DNA of 64,000 nucleotides from Chlorobiota bacterium (GTDB lineage: Bacteria; Bacteroidota; Ignavibacteria; OLB7): NCBI GenBank assembly GCA_016788565.1, contig JAEUSP010000019.1, positions 112,912 through 176,911 of the forward strand, in the 5' to 3' direction. The position numbers and the translations under genes were made by a program. Positions within the stretch are counted from its first letter, which is position 1; every line of letters starts with the position of its first letter. Of this stretch, positions 51,984-61,919 are shown one piece after another. Under the pieces are notes generated by a model. It was not told where the DNA came from. It searched no databases and worked only from the letters and a program-made list of their open reading frames with translations.

Positions 51984-53270
51984 ATGCGCAAAACTACGTT
52001 GGTACTCAGCCTACTGCTTGTGGCTGCTGTCGCTTCCTATGCTCAAGGAAGCCGGATTCATTGGTCGGCATGGCCGGGCAAATTCACCGTTAGCCGCGTC
52101 TGCTTCTCGCCAAACTCCCAATATGTGGCCGCTGTTGGCCCAAGCGATTCGGCGAAAGTGTGGGATGTGGCAACCGGGAATTTGGTCCGAACCCTACCCG
52201 ATGTCGGCGGCTACGATTACGCCACCGGCCTATCGTTCAGCGCCGATAATAAATTGCTCACGGTTATCAACAACGGCTTGGTTCGCACTTGGGACATTGC
52301 CACTGGACAGTTGAACGGCCAATATGCTCCGCAGACGTTCGGCCAATCGCTGGCCACGATGCCGGATCAGCCTTACGTCCCAGTATCATCGCTGATTGTC
52401 GGAAAACCGCCGCTGAACGTCAACACCTACGACCTTCGTTTGTTGCGGGTTAGCAGTGGTGAGATTGCCCGCAGCATCCGCTTGTACTCGCAAAGTTCGT
52501 TCAATGCTGTGGCCTGCTCGCCAAACGGCGCGGTGGTTGCCACCGTTTTTGGCGATGGCAACGTGCAAGTGTTCAACACCGCCACGGTGATTGATTCGGT
52601 AACATCATTTCGCGCCCACACCCGCCCATTCTATGCCATCACGGTCTCGCCAAATGGTGCAGTGATTGCCACCGGCGGGAACGACCGCGTGGTGAAACTC
52701 TGGAACGCAAACACCGGCGAACTGATCCGCCGGATGGTGGGCCATACCCAAGCGATCAACGCACTTAGCTTCACCCGCGACGGACGCTACTTGGTGTCCG
52801 GATCGCAGGATGGAACCGTGATGGTGTGGGAAACCAACACCGGCGCGGCCTTCACCACCTACGATGAGTATCCGGTGGCGCAATCGGCGGTGGCAGTCTC
52901 CCCCAATCATCGCTACGTCGCTTCCGGCACCGCCGACGACGGCGCGCTGATTATCTGGAACTCCAACCTCCCGGTCCCAACCGGTGTGAACGACCGCGCA
53001 CTTGCCGCAGCAACCATTGGGCTGCGTGGCCAGCCGAACCCATTTTTGGCACAAACCACAATCCAGTTCACCGCACCGCAGCCGGGGCCAGTAACCGTCA
53101 AGGCCTACAACACGCTGGGCGTTGAGGTCGGAACCTTGTTTGAAGGGGAAGCAGAGCGTGGCGAATACACTGCCGTCTGGAACGCCAGCCAGCTTCCGGC
53201 AGGCATCTACTACTGCCGCGTGGAAGGGGAAGATTGGAGCTCCGTCCAAACATTGGTGAAAGCTCAGTAG
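51984..53270 (+). CDS. WD40-repeat secreted protein with T9SS sorting domain
   Basis: A 428-residue exported protein. Signal peptide residues 1-20 (VAAVASYAQ). About six WD40 blades follow, for example VCFSPNSQYVAAVGPSDS, KVWDVATGNLVRTL, AITVSPNGAVIATGGND and FTRDGRYLVSGSQDGTVMVW, all beta-propeller units that bind proteins. The type A sorting domain starts near residue 345 (LRGQPNPFLAQTTIQF, VKAYNTLGVEVGTLF, LPAGIYYCRVEGE). AAGGAG nine bases upstream supports ATG 51984. The role is surface or secreted binding; partner unknown. Confidence 0.86.
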   Translation: MRKTTLVLSLLLVAAVASYAQGSRIHWSAWPGKFTVSRVCFSPNSQYVAAVGPSDSAKVWDVATGNLVRTLPDVGGYDYATGLSFSADNKLLTVINNGLVRTWDIATGQLNGQYAPQTFGQSLATMPDQPYVPVSSLIVGKPPLNVNTYDLRLLRVSSGEIARSIRLYSQSSFNAVACSPNGAVVATVFGDGNVQVFNTATVIDSVTSFRAHTRPFYAITVSPNGAVIATGGNDRVVKLWNANTGELIRRMVGHTQAINALSFTRDGRYLVSGSQDGTVMVWETNTGAAFTTYDEYPVAQSAVAVSPNHRYVASGTADDGALIIWNSNLPVPTGVNDRALAAATIGLRGQPNPFLAQTTIQFTAPQPGPVTVKAYNTLGVEVGTLFEGEAERGEYTAVWNASQLPAGIYYCRVEGEDWSSVQTLVKAQ

Positions 53271-53300
53271 AAGCTCCAACAATCGTTTCCGGAACAATAC

Positions 53301-53340
53301 AAGCGGTGGCACTCTGAATTTCTTCGGGGTGCCACCGCTT
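53301..53340 (+). terminator. Hairpin between two sorting-domain genes
   Basis: AAGCGGTGGCAC (53301-53312) pairs perfectly over 12 bp with GTGCCACCGCTT (53329-53340), loop of 16 bases, 31 bases after the WD40 gene stop. The trailing bases (CGGTTG) are not T-rich, so it is a weaker terminator or an RNA-protecting hairpin. Confidence 0.55.
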
Positions 53341-53432
53341 CGGTTGTATGCTGGCGGTTCGGGTGTCGTATCTTCCCCGGGCGGAACTCTGTGCCGCCAC
53401 CAATGCGTTTGTGAACAGACTACGACAACGCC

Positions 53433-56400
53433 ATGATGAACCTTCCCACACCGTCGCGCCAACTCCATTTCTGCCCAAAAAACCAGTGGCGGTTGTGCCT
53501 GCTGCTCGTGCTCCTCTTTTCCCCTGCTTTGCTCCATGCCCAGAAGCAATACAACATCTGGTTTTTTGGGAGAAATGCCGGGCTTGATTTTACCAGTGGA
53601 ACCCCTGTTCCGTTGTTCGGCAGTGCTTTGTCCAGCCGTGAAGGGAGCGCAAGTTTCAGCGACCCGCAAACTGGGGGGTTGCTGTTCTATACCAACGGCC
53701 TTGTGGTCTGGAATCGGAACCACCAGCAGATGCCGAACGGCGACCGATTGCGCGGCAGCGATAACAGCGTTCAATCTGGGCTAATCCTCCCCTGGCCCGG
53801 CGACGCTTCGGGGAAACGCTACGCGCTGTTTATCAGCCCCGCCCCCGAATCGTTCAGCGGCGACCCGAACGAATCACTCACGCTTTCGGTGATTGATATG
53901 AACGCCGACAACGGCTTGGGGGATGTGGCAGAAAAAAATACGGTGGTGCTCCCTTCTTCTTCCGAGAAGCTAACGGCGGTGCGCCACTGCAACGGACGCG
54001 ATTGGTGGATTCTGGCGCATGGCCGTGGCGACGACCGATTCTACGCCTTCCGGCTTTCGCCAAAAGGGATTGTGGATACGGTGATGACCCAGATTGGCGC
54101 GCCCCACTCGCCAGAAGGAATCCGACGCTCGGAAGGATGGATGAAAACCTCACCAAACGGAAAAAAAATTGCCGTGGTGGTTTGGAATAACTTCGACCAA
54201 CCACGCCCAAGCTTTGTGGAGCTGCTGGATTTCGATAACCGCACCGGCACGTTCAGCAATGTGATCCGAATCCTGAACGGCAACGGCTACGATTACGGTG
54301 CTTGCTTCTCACCCGACAACAGCAAGCTCTACATCTCCCGCGCTCACGATGTCGCGGCCAATACTTCGCGCCCTTTCAAGGATACCCTCTATCAGTTTGA
54401 TCTTTCCAACCCTTCCGCTGCGGCCATCATCAACTCGCGGCAAGTTGTTGGCTTGGCCGATTCGCTGGGGACTATCATGGCCGGGCCGGATGGCAAGCTG
54501 TACATCGCTGTGCTTGCGGCCAACCACCTTGCGGTTATCAGCAATCCGAACGCATCGGGTGCGGCGTGTGGGTTCCTGTTCAATGGGATTTCGCTGGGGA
54601 GCATGGAGTCGCTGTGGGGATTGCCGAACAACGTGGATAGCTACGACCTCCCTGCCGACAGCGCCTGCCTTCCCCCACAAGCAATGTTTGCCCCCGACCA
54701 ACTGACAATCTGCGTTGGCCAGTGCCTGAATTTTCTTGACCGCACCAGCAACAACCCCACCGGGTGGGAATGGAAGTTTGACGGAGCAAGGGTGAGCACC
54801 TCCACCGAACAGAATCCACGCAATATCTGCTACGACACCCCCGGCAGTTTCCAAGTTCGCTTGATTGCCAGCAAGCCAATCGCCAGCGATGAGCTGGGGT
54901 ACGACACCACCACCCAAACGATCACCGTCAACCCACGCCCCAACGTCACGGCGGGGCGCGACACCACCATCTGCGCCGGGCAAGCTGTTGAACTGCAAGG
55001 GGGTGGCGATGGGACGCTTGAGTGGGACGTTTCGGCGGACCTTAGCTGCACCGATTGCCCCCGCCCAATCGCACGCCCGCGCCAAACAACCACCTACCGG
55101 ATCACCGCCCGCAACGCCGCCGGATGCGTGGCGGTGGATAGCGTCACGGTGTTCATCAAGCCGGCTCCAACCATCACGGCAACCCCTGATGCCACCACAC
55201 TCTGCGCCGGCGAGAGCGTCCAGCTTCGGGCAACCGGAGGAAGCAGCTACCGCTGGACCCCGGCAACCGGATTAAGCTGCGCCGATTGTGATGCCCCAGT
55301 TGCCAGCCCAACCTCAACCACCCAGTACATCGTCACCTCATCGGCTCCCGGAACGTGCGATGGAGTTGATACCGTCCTGGTGACAGTGGTCAGCAGCCTA
55401 GCGGTGGATGCTGGCGATGAGCAAGCAATCTGCCGCGGCGATAGCGCAAGGCTGAACGCCAGCGGCGCGGCCGCAACCTACGCCTGGCAACCCGCAACCG
55501 GGCTAAGCTGCGCCGATTGCCTGAACCCAATGGCCAGCCCACCCACCACCACCACCTACCGATTAATCGCCCAAAGTGCAGGCGCCTGCCAAGCCGCCGA
55601 CTCGGTGACGGTGACGGTGAACCCGGCGATTGTGGCGAACGCTGGAGAAGATCAAAAAATCTGTTTGGGGGATGCCGCGCAACTCCATTCCGACAGCGCA
55701 ACAACCTACCGCTGGACCCCCGCAACCGGGCTTAGCTGCACCGATTGCCAATCCCCCGAAGCCCGGCCAACGCTTACCACCACCTACTTCCTTCGGGTGA
55801 CGAATGCCGAGGGGTGCAGCGATAGCGACCAAGTGACCGTGGTGGTGGATCAATCCCCCCGAACCGCGCGGTTGCGGATTGGCGATTATCAACTTCCCGC
55901 CGGGTCGTACCTACGTCTGCCGATTATTCTGGATGACCCGCTGGACGCGGCCCAGATAGACTCACTGCTGCTGGACCTCACGTTCGACGACGGAATGATG
56001 GCCCTGCGCGAAGAATTTTTTGCCGGAACATTGATGGCTGGCTGGCTGGCCCAAGTGATTGAACGGAAACCCGGCCACTACCGCGTGCTGCTGGTTGCCA
56101 CCCCGTTCACCTACGCGGCCGGAACCGGGACGCTGGTGGAGCTTGGCTTCTTCGTCTATTTCCGCAACACTACTCAGTCCTGCTTGCGGGCGCAACTGAC
56201 CCCGGTGGGGAATATCTGCACGGTGATCCCTGAGGCGGTGGGCTGCGTGACGTTGGACCCGATTTGCGGGGCAAACCTGCGGTTCATCGAAATCAGCAAT
56301 GCCAACTTCGCGCTGGAAGGGAACCACCCAAACCCGTTCAATCCAACAACGGAAATTGTCTTCTCCATCGGCCTTGATGGCCCCACACGGCTTGAACTGT

Positions 56401-56564
56401 TCGATGCCTCCGGAAACCTTGTGGAAACCATGCTGGATGCCCCAATGCAACCCGGACGCTACGCCGTGGCGTGGGATGGCAGCGGCCACCCCAGCGGCCT
56501 GTACCGCTACCGCCTAACCAGCGGCCACTGGTCCGCAAGCGGGTGGATGATGATGGTGAAATAA
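53433..56564 (+). CDS. Large surface protein: propeller-like head, PKD, four Cys-pair beta repeats, cohesin-like and T9SS domains
   Basis: A 1043-residue exported protein. Signal about residues 1-36 (SPALLHAQ). Residues about 37-400 are a propeller-like domain opening YNIWFFGRNAGLDF, as found in large Bacteroidota adhesins. A PKD domain follows (about 425-505, SNNPTGWEWKFDG). Then four similar modules of about 75 residues each carry ATGLSCADC or DLSCTDC and end in TTTYR or close to it, at about 505-805. A cohesin-like domain (about 810-940, RLRIGDYQLPAGSYLRLPI) and a type A sorting domain (HPNPFNPTTEIVF, HPSGLYRYRL) end it. Start could be 53436. Probable cell-surface adhesin or scaffold. Confidence 0.85.
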   Translation: MMNLPTPSRQLHFCPKNQWRLCLLLVLLFSPALLHAQKQYNIWFFGRNAGLDFTSGTPVPLFGSALSSREGSASFSDPQTGGLLFYTNGLVVWNRNHQQMPNGDRLRGSDNSVQSGLILPWPGDASGKRYALFISPAPESFSGDPNESLTLSVIDMNADNGLGDVAEKNTVVLPSSSEKLTAVRHCNGRDWWILAHGRGDDRFYAFRLSPKGIVDTVMTQIGAPHSPEGIRRSEGWMKTSPNGKKIAVVVWNNFDQPRPSFVELLDFDNRTGTFSNVIRILNGNGYDYGACFSPDNSKLYISRAHDVAANTSRPFKDTLYQFDLSNPSAAAIINSRQVVGLADSLGTIMAGPDGKLYIAVLAANHLAVISNPNASGAACGFLFNGISLGSMESLWGLPNNVDSYDLPADSACLPPQAMFAPDQLTICVGQCLNFLDRTSNNPTGWEWKFDGARVSTSTEQNPRNICYDTPGSFQVRLIASKPIASDELGYDTTTQTITVNPRPNVTAGRDTTICAGQAVELQGGGDGTLEWDVSADLSCTDCPRPIARPRQTTTYRITARNAAGCVAVDSVTVFIKPAPTITATPDATTLCAGESVQLRATGGSSYRWTPATGLSCADCDAPVASPTSTTQYIVTSSAPGTCDGVDTVLVTVVSSLAVDAGDEQAICRGDSARLNASGAAATYAWQPATGLSCADCLNPMASPPTTTTYRLIAQSAGACQAADSVTVTVNPAIVANAGEDQKICLGDAAQLHSDSATTYRWTPATGLSCTDCQSPEARPTLTTTYFLRVTNAEGCSDSDQVTVVVDQSPRTARLRIGDYQLPAGSYLRLPIILDDPLDAAQIDSLLLDLTFDDGMMALREEFFAGTLMAGWLAQVIERKPGHYRVLLVATPFTYAAGTGTLVELGFFVYFRNTTQSCLRAQLTPVGNICTVIPEAVGCVTLDPICGANLRFIEISNANFALEGNHPNPFNPTTEIVFSIGLDGPTRLELFDASGNLVETMLDAPMQPGRYAVAWDGSGHPSGLYRYRLTSGHWSASGWMMMVK

Positions 56565-56641
56565 CTCACACCTGCGCTCCCAAAATTTTTCGGCTTGCTG
56601 AACTATCTGCTCAGATATTTTGCGGTGAAAATCTTACTTCC

Positions 56642-59600
56642 ATGAACGTGCTGGCTGACTTTCTGAACCACGGCATACTCCCCTTTCATGGGCGTGCAGC
56701 CCAGGTGGCAGCCATTGTCCGGTTTTGGCGTGGCGTGCTGCACAGCGACCAGTTGCACTGCTTGTTGGTGGAAGGGGAAGCGGGCGTTGGAAAAAGCAGA
56801 TTGCTGCAAGAAGCAATCCAACAGATTGAATCGGCGAAGGGGGCGGTGGTGAGCTTGAAGCTCTATCCAGAATCCACCGGGGCGATTGCGCCGCTGGTTG
56901 CGCAATCGCTCTGGCGCGATTCCCGGCTGCACCGGCTGCTGCGGGGAAGCGTGCCGGAAACGCTTTCCGGCTGTGCCGACTCGCTGCGCCGCATTGCCCG
57001 GCTGCGGCCCACAATGGTGGTGATGGAAGATGCCCACCTTCTGGCCGGGGCCACCCTTCGCGAGTTCGCGCAGTTGGTGAACTTCATCGCCGACGAGCCG
57101 ATTGCCCTGTGCGCCACCGCCCGCCCGATGGAGTATCCCGCCCGCACCATTCTTGCCGAACAACCTTTGCAAGAACTACCGTTGCAGGGATTCGACCACG
57201 CCCAGATCGGCTCCATCTGGCAATCGCTGTTCGGAAGCCCACCCACCCCGGAAGCCCTTGCGATTTTGGCCGCCGAAACGTTGGGGAATCCGCTTGCTAT
57301 CCGTGCCGCGCTGCAAGGCGCGGTGGAAACTGGGGCAATGCAGCAACTGCCGAACGGCGGCTGGCGGGTGGGGTCCACGTTCCAACAATCGGTGCGGCGC
57401 AACGCCCAATCGGTAAGCCAGGGCCTGACAATCCAACTGACCTCCGAAGAGCGGGCCGCCGCCGAGCAGCTGTCGTCGCTGGGAGAGGTCTTTTCGGCAG
57501 AAGCTGCCGAACTGGTTGTACGCCAGCCAGTTGTCCGGTCGCTGGCGGCGCGGGGTGTGCTCCATCAGCTGCCAACGCCGAAGCGTCCGCTGCCGGGGCT
57601 GGGGCGCAGCGGCGCGCTGCCGTATGCCTTCACTCACAGCCTGGTTCACCACGGGTTGTTGGCCGTTGGCTCCTTTCCGGTTGAACCCGTTTTGGGGATA
57701 CTTTCCGGTTCGGTTCCGCTCTACTCCATCCTTCCATTTCGCTTGCTGCTGAATCCCCCCACGGATTCCACGCGCGATGAACTGCTTCGGGCGTTTCCGC
57801 TGGATCAACTGCGGCTTGCTATCGAGACTGCGTTGCGCGTTGCGGTGGAGCTTGACGTAACCGCCGATTGGCCTTTTGCGCTGACCGCTTGGCAGGTGGC
57901 CCAGCTTCTGCTGGAAACCAACGCTGACCGATTCCGTGCCGAAGAACTTCGCCAACGCCGCGCCAACACGCTGGCCCGAAAACTGACCTTGTTGCGGCGC
58001 GAACTTGGCAGCGAAGCTCACCAAGAAGCACTGCAAAAATTATTGGCGTTGACGCAGGAACCGCTCCCCGATACGCTGGCAATCTTCCGGATTATTGCCA
58101 TTGCCCAGCTAAACTGGATCAACAGCGACGACAGTGCCACATCGGGGCGGTTGCTGGATGAAGCTCTGGCGTTGGGTTCCCGATTCCCGCTGCTGCGGGC
58201 CGAGCAGCTGTACTCCATTTGCTTGCGTGACTTCTGCCAGATTGCCATCGAGAATCAGGCCCACCACACCGCCCGCCGGATTGAAGCTGAGTACCGCCAC
58301 ATCCAAGCCGACAGCGGCGTTCCGGAAAACATCCGCCGCATTGCCCTGGTGAATATCGCCCCCTACCTGCTGATGCTGTTCGATTCCCCTGCGGAGCTAT
58401 CCAGCCGCAGCGCACTTTGCCAGCAGATTGCCGCCGCCGCAACCGAGTTTGAACGCACCGTGCTTGATTCCATCACCCCATATTTCTACTGGGAGATTGG
58501 CGAGCTTGAGCAGATGATGGAGGTCCTGGAAAGAACCACGCAGAGCTTCAAGGCGCGGGGGATGATGCGGACCTACCACAACCGCCGGCTTCTGCTGGCA
58601 AAGGCAAAAACGGTGATGGGGGAGAACAATTTGCAGGAGCTGGCGGAGTGGTTCGCTGGGCATCTTGCCGACTGTGCGGCCCAGCAACTGTTCGACTTAG
58701 CCGACCCGGCCATCACCCAGACTGAGTTGCTTCCGGTGAGCTTGCTGCTGGGGCGAAGCGACCTTTTTTCCGGCAGGCAATTCCCGCCAGAAATTATTCA
58801 TCAGCTCCCTTTCTGCTTCAAAATTCTGCTGGGGTTGGAACAGCCAGCCGCCAACTATGCCACCGATGAGCTTGCGTTGCTGAGCCAGCAGATTCTTCGG
58901 TTGGAAGATGTTGTGCGATTCCGCGCCGCAACCGCACGGCAGGGGCAAACCTCACCCTTGAAGCAACCGCTTCCTGCGCCGTTGCACGGCGTTGCTGCCT
59001 CCGCTTTTCGGGGACTTTTGGATTGGTTGATTGCCCGGCGGCTGGATGCGCTTGCCCTTCTGCTGCTTCGCCAATATCCTGCGCTTCTCTCGGTTCGCCA
59101 GCTTGCTGCCTACCGGAAGCGGGCCGAAGCAATCGCCACCGAACGGAGCAACGCAATCGAACCGCACGGCAAACCAGATAATGAACCGGGGAGCGAACAA
59201 GACCGCCGGTTGGTGATAACGATGCTGGGAAAAATTGAGGTGCGCCCTGCGGTGGGCGCGGGTGCTTCTGGGCGGGTGCAGCCACGCGGTGCGCGCCAGA
59301 AATCGTTGTTGGGAACGATGGTGGCCAACGAGCTGGTGGGGGGGCGATTGAAGCGTGATGAGTTTCTGGAAGCCGCTGGGATTGAGGTGGATCACAACGA
59401 TCCCAAGCTGGCGCGCGATGCGGTCAACAGTGCCATCTACCGCCTGCGGGACCTTGTGGGCCAGGATGGAATCCTTACCGACCGCGCAACCCCCCGGCTG
59501 AACCTTGCGGTGCTTCGGGTGGATTTGATTGAGGCCGCAGGGCTTCTGCGCGAAGCCGCCGATGCAATGCAGCAAGGCCGCCCGGCGCGTGCGCGCGATG

Positions 59601-59896
59601 CAGCAATCCGCGCCCTTGATCTAACCCGTGGTGAGGTCCCCTTCCCAACGCTGTACGAAGGGTTGTTTGAAGAACTTCGGGATGACCTTGAACTCCGTTT
59701 GCGTTCGGTGGTGCTGCGCGCCGGGGCGTTGGCACTGCGCGAAGGGGATGCCGAAGAAGCCGAATCGCTTGCCGGGCGGGCCTGGCGAATCCTGCCCGGT
59801 GATGACGAAGTTGCCGAACTCTACTGCCGCGCCCTGGAAGCCCTGGACCGCCGCGCCGATGCCGAGCAGGTGAGGAAGAAGATGGAGGCGTTCTAA
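56642..59896 (+). CDS. STAND/AAA-type ATPase regulator with C-terminal winged-helix and BTAD domains
   Basis: A 1084-residue protein. The ATPase domain has Walker A GEAGVGKS at 45-52 and Walker B TMVVMEDAH at about 124-132, preceded by a helix and FHGRAAQVAAIVRFW. A long alpha-helical repeat region (about 300-840) follows, TPR-like. The C-terminus is an OmpR-like winged helix (about 855-955: ITMLGKIEVRP, SLLGTMVANELVGGRLKRD) and a BTAD domain (about 957-1084: LTRGEVPFPTLYEGLFEEL, ALREGDAEEAESLAGRAW). AfsR/SARP activators have these DNA-binding parts at the N-terminus, so the order is reversed. ATG 56642 replaces the longer frame from 56471. Target unknown. Confidence 0.82.
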   Translation: MNVLADFLNHGILPFHGRAAQVAAIVRFWRGVLHSDQLHCLLVEGEAGVGKSRLLQEAIQQIESAKGAVVSLKLYPESTGAIAPLVAQSLWRDSRLHRLLRGSVPETLSGCADSLRRIARLRPTMVVMEDAHLLAGATLREFAQLVNFIADEPIALCATARPMEYPARTILAEQPLQELPLQGFDHAQIGSIWQSLFGSPPTPEALAILAAETLGNPLAIRAALQGAVETGAMQQLPNGGWRVGSTFQQSVRRNAQSVSQGLTIQLTSEERAAAEQLSSLGEVFSAEAAELVVRQPVVRSLAARGVLHQLPTPKRPLPGLGRSGALPYAFTHSLVHHGLLAVGSFPVEPVLGILSGSVPLYSILPFRLLLNPPTDSTRDELLRAFPLDQLRLAIETALRVAVELDVTADWPFALTAWQVAQLLLETNADRFRAEELRQRRANTLARKLTLLRRELGSEAHQEALQKLLALTQEPLPDTLAIFRIIAIAQLNWINSDDSATSGRLLDEALALGSRFPLLRAEQLYSICLRDFCQIAIENQAHHTARRIEAEYRHIQADSGVPENIRRIALVNIAPYLLMLFDSPAELSSRSALCQQIAAAATEFERTVLDSITPYFYWEIGELEQMMEVLERTTQSFKARGMMRTYHNRRLLLAKAKTVMGENNLQELAEWFAGHLADCAAQQLFDLADPAITQTELLPVSLLLGRSDLFSGRQFPPEIIHQLPFCFKILLGLEQPAANYATDELALLSQQILRLEDVVRFRAATARQGQTSPLKQPLPAPLHGVAASAFRGLLDWLIARRLDALALLLLRQYPALLSVRQLAAYRKRAEAIATERSNAIEPHGKPDNEPGSEQDRRLVITMLGKIEVRPAVGAGASGRVQPRGARQKSLLGTMVANELVGGRLKRDEFLEAAGIEVDHNDPKLARDAVNSAIYRLRDLVGQDGILTDRATPRLNLAVLRVDLIEAAGLLREAADAMQQGRPARARDAAIRALDLTRGEVPFPTLYEGLFEELRDDLELRLRSVVLRAGALALREGDAEEAESLAGRAWRILPGDDEVAELYCRALEALDRRADAEQVRKKMEAF

Positions 59897-59957
59897 GCAG
59901 CCCCCCACATCAGGTTCGCTTGGGAAGAAGAATTGGGGGAGTGAGTGAGATCACTGC

Positions 59958-61919
59958 TTAACGCCCCCCACCATTGGCAACCTTGTTGCGAAGCTCCCGG
60001 TAGCTTCGTATCACCCGCAGCACCCCTTCGCGGTTGGTAAGCGGAAGCGGGGGAACGTCCTGCTCGCGGATGTTGGGGTCGAACGTCAGCGCGTAGTTGA
60101 TGTAGTCTTCAGCAAGGTTGCGGCGGCCATGCACGGCTTCGTAGTTGGCGCGGTACAGCGCGCTGACGGTGTACATCTCATGGATGTTCATCACATCGGC
60201 ATCCACACGCCCACGCCACGGGCGGAAGTTGTAGCGGATTGCCCGCTGCGGCAGATATGCGGTGTCGGAACGGAGCACAAACGCCAGGTAGTAAGGCACC
60301 CGCTGGCGGCGCGGAGCAATCAGCGAATCCACCTCCAACGTCACGCACACCGGGCGGCGGCGAATTGCCCCATCCACGATTGCGTTCACCATCCGGTAAA
60401 AAGCCCGCTGCGCCTGCATCGCCTCCTGATAACTCAGTTTATCCACACGCCCGGCCCGCTCGCCAAGCCGAAGATATTCTTGAATTTCTTGCAATGCTGG
60501 GCGTGCAAGATCGGGGCGGCGTTGCTGGAAATATTCCAGGTAGGTCGCGCTGCGGAGCAGGTTCGGATTCAGCACCACCACATCGGGCCGAACCCCTTGC
60601 ACTTCCTGAAGGTAGTAGGAGGGAGAGACCAAATAATCCCAGCGTGTGGAGAGCAAGAAGGCGTTGCGGGGGAGCGTTTCCAGCACGTTTTGGGAGTAGT
60701 CCTCGGCAAGTGTGTTCCCACGTTCGTTACTCCAACCAAAGTTCATGGCGCAGGCGGCCACCACCATTGTCCCGGCAACGGCAAGGGTTGCGGTGCGGCC
60801 AAGCGTGCGGCGCAGCCACAGCATCCCGGCGGCCACACAGATGCCCATTCCAAAAATGGCGGTCAGGTAGAACGGCTCAATCTCCTTGATAGCAAACTGC
60901 CCTGCGTACATCACCCCTGCGGCAATCGCCAGCAAGGCCACAACCGCCAGCGGCCAGCTTCGGCGGAACAGAGTAATCACACCAAGCAGCAGAACAATCA
61001 ACCCGATGTAGCCAAGCTCACTTGGCAACTTTCCAAAGAAGAAACTGCTTTGCGCGGCAAACACCTTCGGCCCACTCAGCATGTAGCCCTGGAACTGCGC
61101 GCCGGTGATGTAATCGGCCAGCCGCCCCAACGTGTTCACCGTTCCCATGCTGACGGCTGGGGTTCCGTCCGAGGCAATCATCAAATAGAAATAGGGGAGA
61201 AGGCCAAGGAGAAAGAAGGGGGCAAGGAAGAGCAATCGCAGAAACGCGCGCCGGTTGAAACCAAGCCGGTAGAAGTACCAGAACAGAAACGCCGGGGCCA
61301 GCAACACCATCATCAAATGGGCGGTGAATGCAAGGCCCAGCAGCCCCGCAAACCACGCGCCGCTGCGGCCAAAACCAACGTGCGGCGCGCCGTCGGCTTG
61401 CTGATCCACATACCGCAAAAACAGCAACGTCACCACCGGAAGCAACGCAGCAAACAGTGAGTAGGCCTCGAACCCATTCCCTTGCCCCCACCACGTTGCG
61501 GTGAAGCCGGTGAAGAGCGCGGCAAGAGCAGCATAGGTATTGGTTGGCTCGCGGCCTTCGGTGGTGAATTCCTCCACATTATTCAGACGCTGGAGCAGAT
61601 AGGAGAAAAGGAGTGAAAGCCCCGCAACGCCAGCCGCGGTCAGCAGTGCGGCAAGGATATTCAGCGCAAGAATTTCGCGCACGGGAAGGATTGTGGTGAA
61701 CAATTTTCCCAGCAGGATAATGGTTGGATAGCCGGTTGGGTGTGGCAGGCCAAGCGTTGCGGCTGCCGCTGCCATCTCCCCCTTATCCACAAACCCAAAC
61801 GTGAGGTTCATGGTAATCAGGTAGAGTATCAGCGAGAGCAATCCAGCAAGAAGTGCTGCAATGTGGGGGCGGGGGTAGGCGTTGGAGCGGGGATGCGCCG
61901 CGCCAGCAACGTGGTTCAT
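59958..61919 (-). CDS. DUF2723-family polytopic membrane protein (GT-C-like)
   Basis: A 653-residue membrane protein of the DUF2723 family, with about ten to twelve hydrophobic helices and a soluble C-terminal part. The N-terminal signature is FGFVDKGEMAAAAATLGLP followed by HPTGYPTIILLGKLF, where the Asp and Glu after the first helix are the conserved acidic pair expected of GT-C glycosyltransferases. The C-terminal 220 residues (from about RNAFLLSTRWDYL) are the soluble lobe. Probably transfers a lipid-linked sugar to a surface glycan or protein; substrate is inference. ATG 61919 chosen as the family-like start. Convergent with the ATPase gene. Confidence 0.85.
   Translation of the reverse strand: MNHVAGAAHPRSNAYPRPHIAALLAGLLSLILYLITMNLTFGFVDKGEMAAAAATLGLPHPTGYPTIILLGKLFTTILPVREILALNILAALLTAAGVAGLSLLFSYLLQRLNNVEEFTTEGREPTNTYAALAALFTGFTATWWGQGNGFEAYSLFAALLPVVTLLFLRYVDQQADGAPHVGFGRSGAWFAGLLGLAFTAHLMMVLLAPAFLFWYFYRLGFNRRAFLRLLFLAPFFLLGLLPYFYLMIASDGTPAVSMGTVNTLGRLADYITGAQFQGYMLSGPKVFAAQSSFFFGKLPSELGYIGLIVLLLGVITLFRRSWPLAVVALLAIAAGVMYAGQFAIKEIEPFYLTAIFGMGICVAAGMLWLRRTLGRTATLAVAGTMVVAACAMNFGWSNERGNTLAEDYSQNVLETLPRNAFLLSTRWDYLVSPSYYLQEVQGVRPDVVVLNPNLLRSATYLEYFQQRRPDLARPALQEIQEYLRLGERAGRVDKLSYQEAMQAQRAFYRMVNAIVDGAIRRRPVCVTLEVDSLIAPRRQRVPYYLAFVLRSDTAYLPQRAIRYNFRPWRGRVDADVMNIHEMYTVSALYRANYEAVHGRRNLAEDYINYALTFDPNIREQDVPPLPLTNREGVLRVIRSYRELRNKVANGGGR

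Noticed and set aside
52605..53774. 389-codon minus-strand open frame
   Set aside because: It runs antisense to the WD40 and adhesin genes, and the translation shows no family resemblance and no signal. High GC leaves long antisense frames open.
60129..61460. 443-codon plus-strand open frame
   Set aside because: It lies fully inside the minus-strand DUF2723 gene. The translation is His/Gln/Pro-rich, and the minus-strand protein has clear helices and a family signature.
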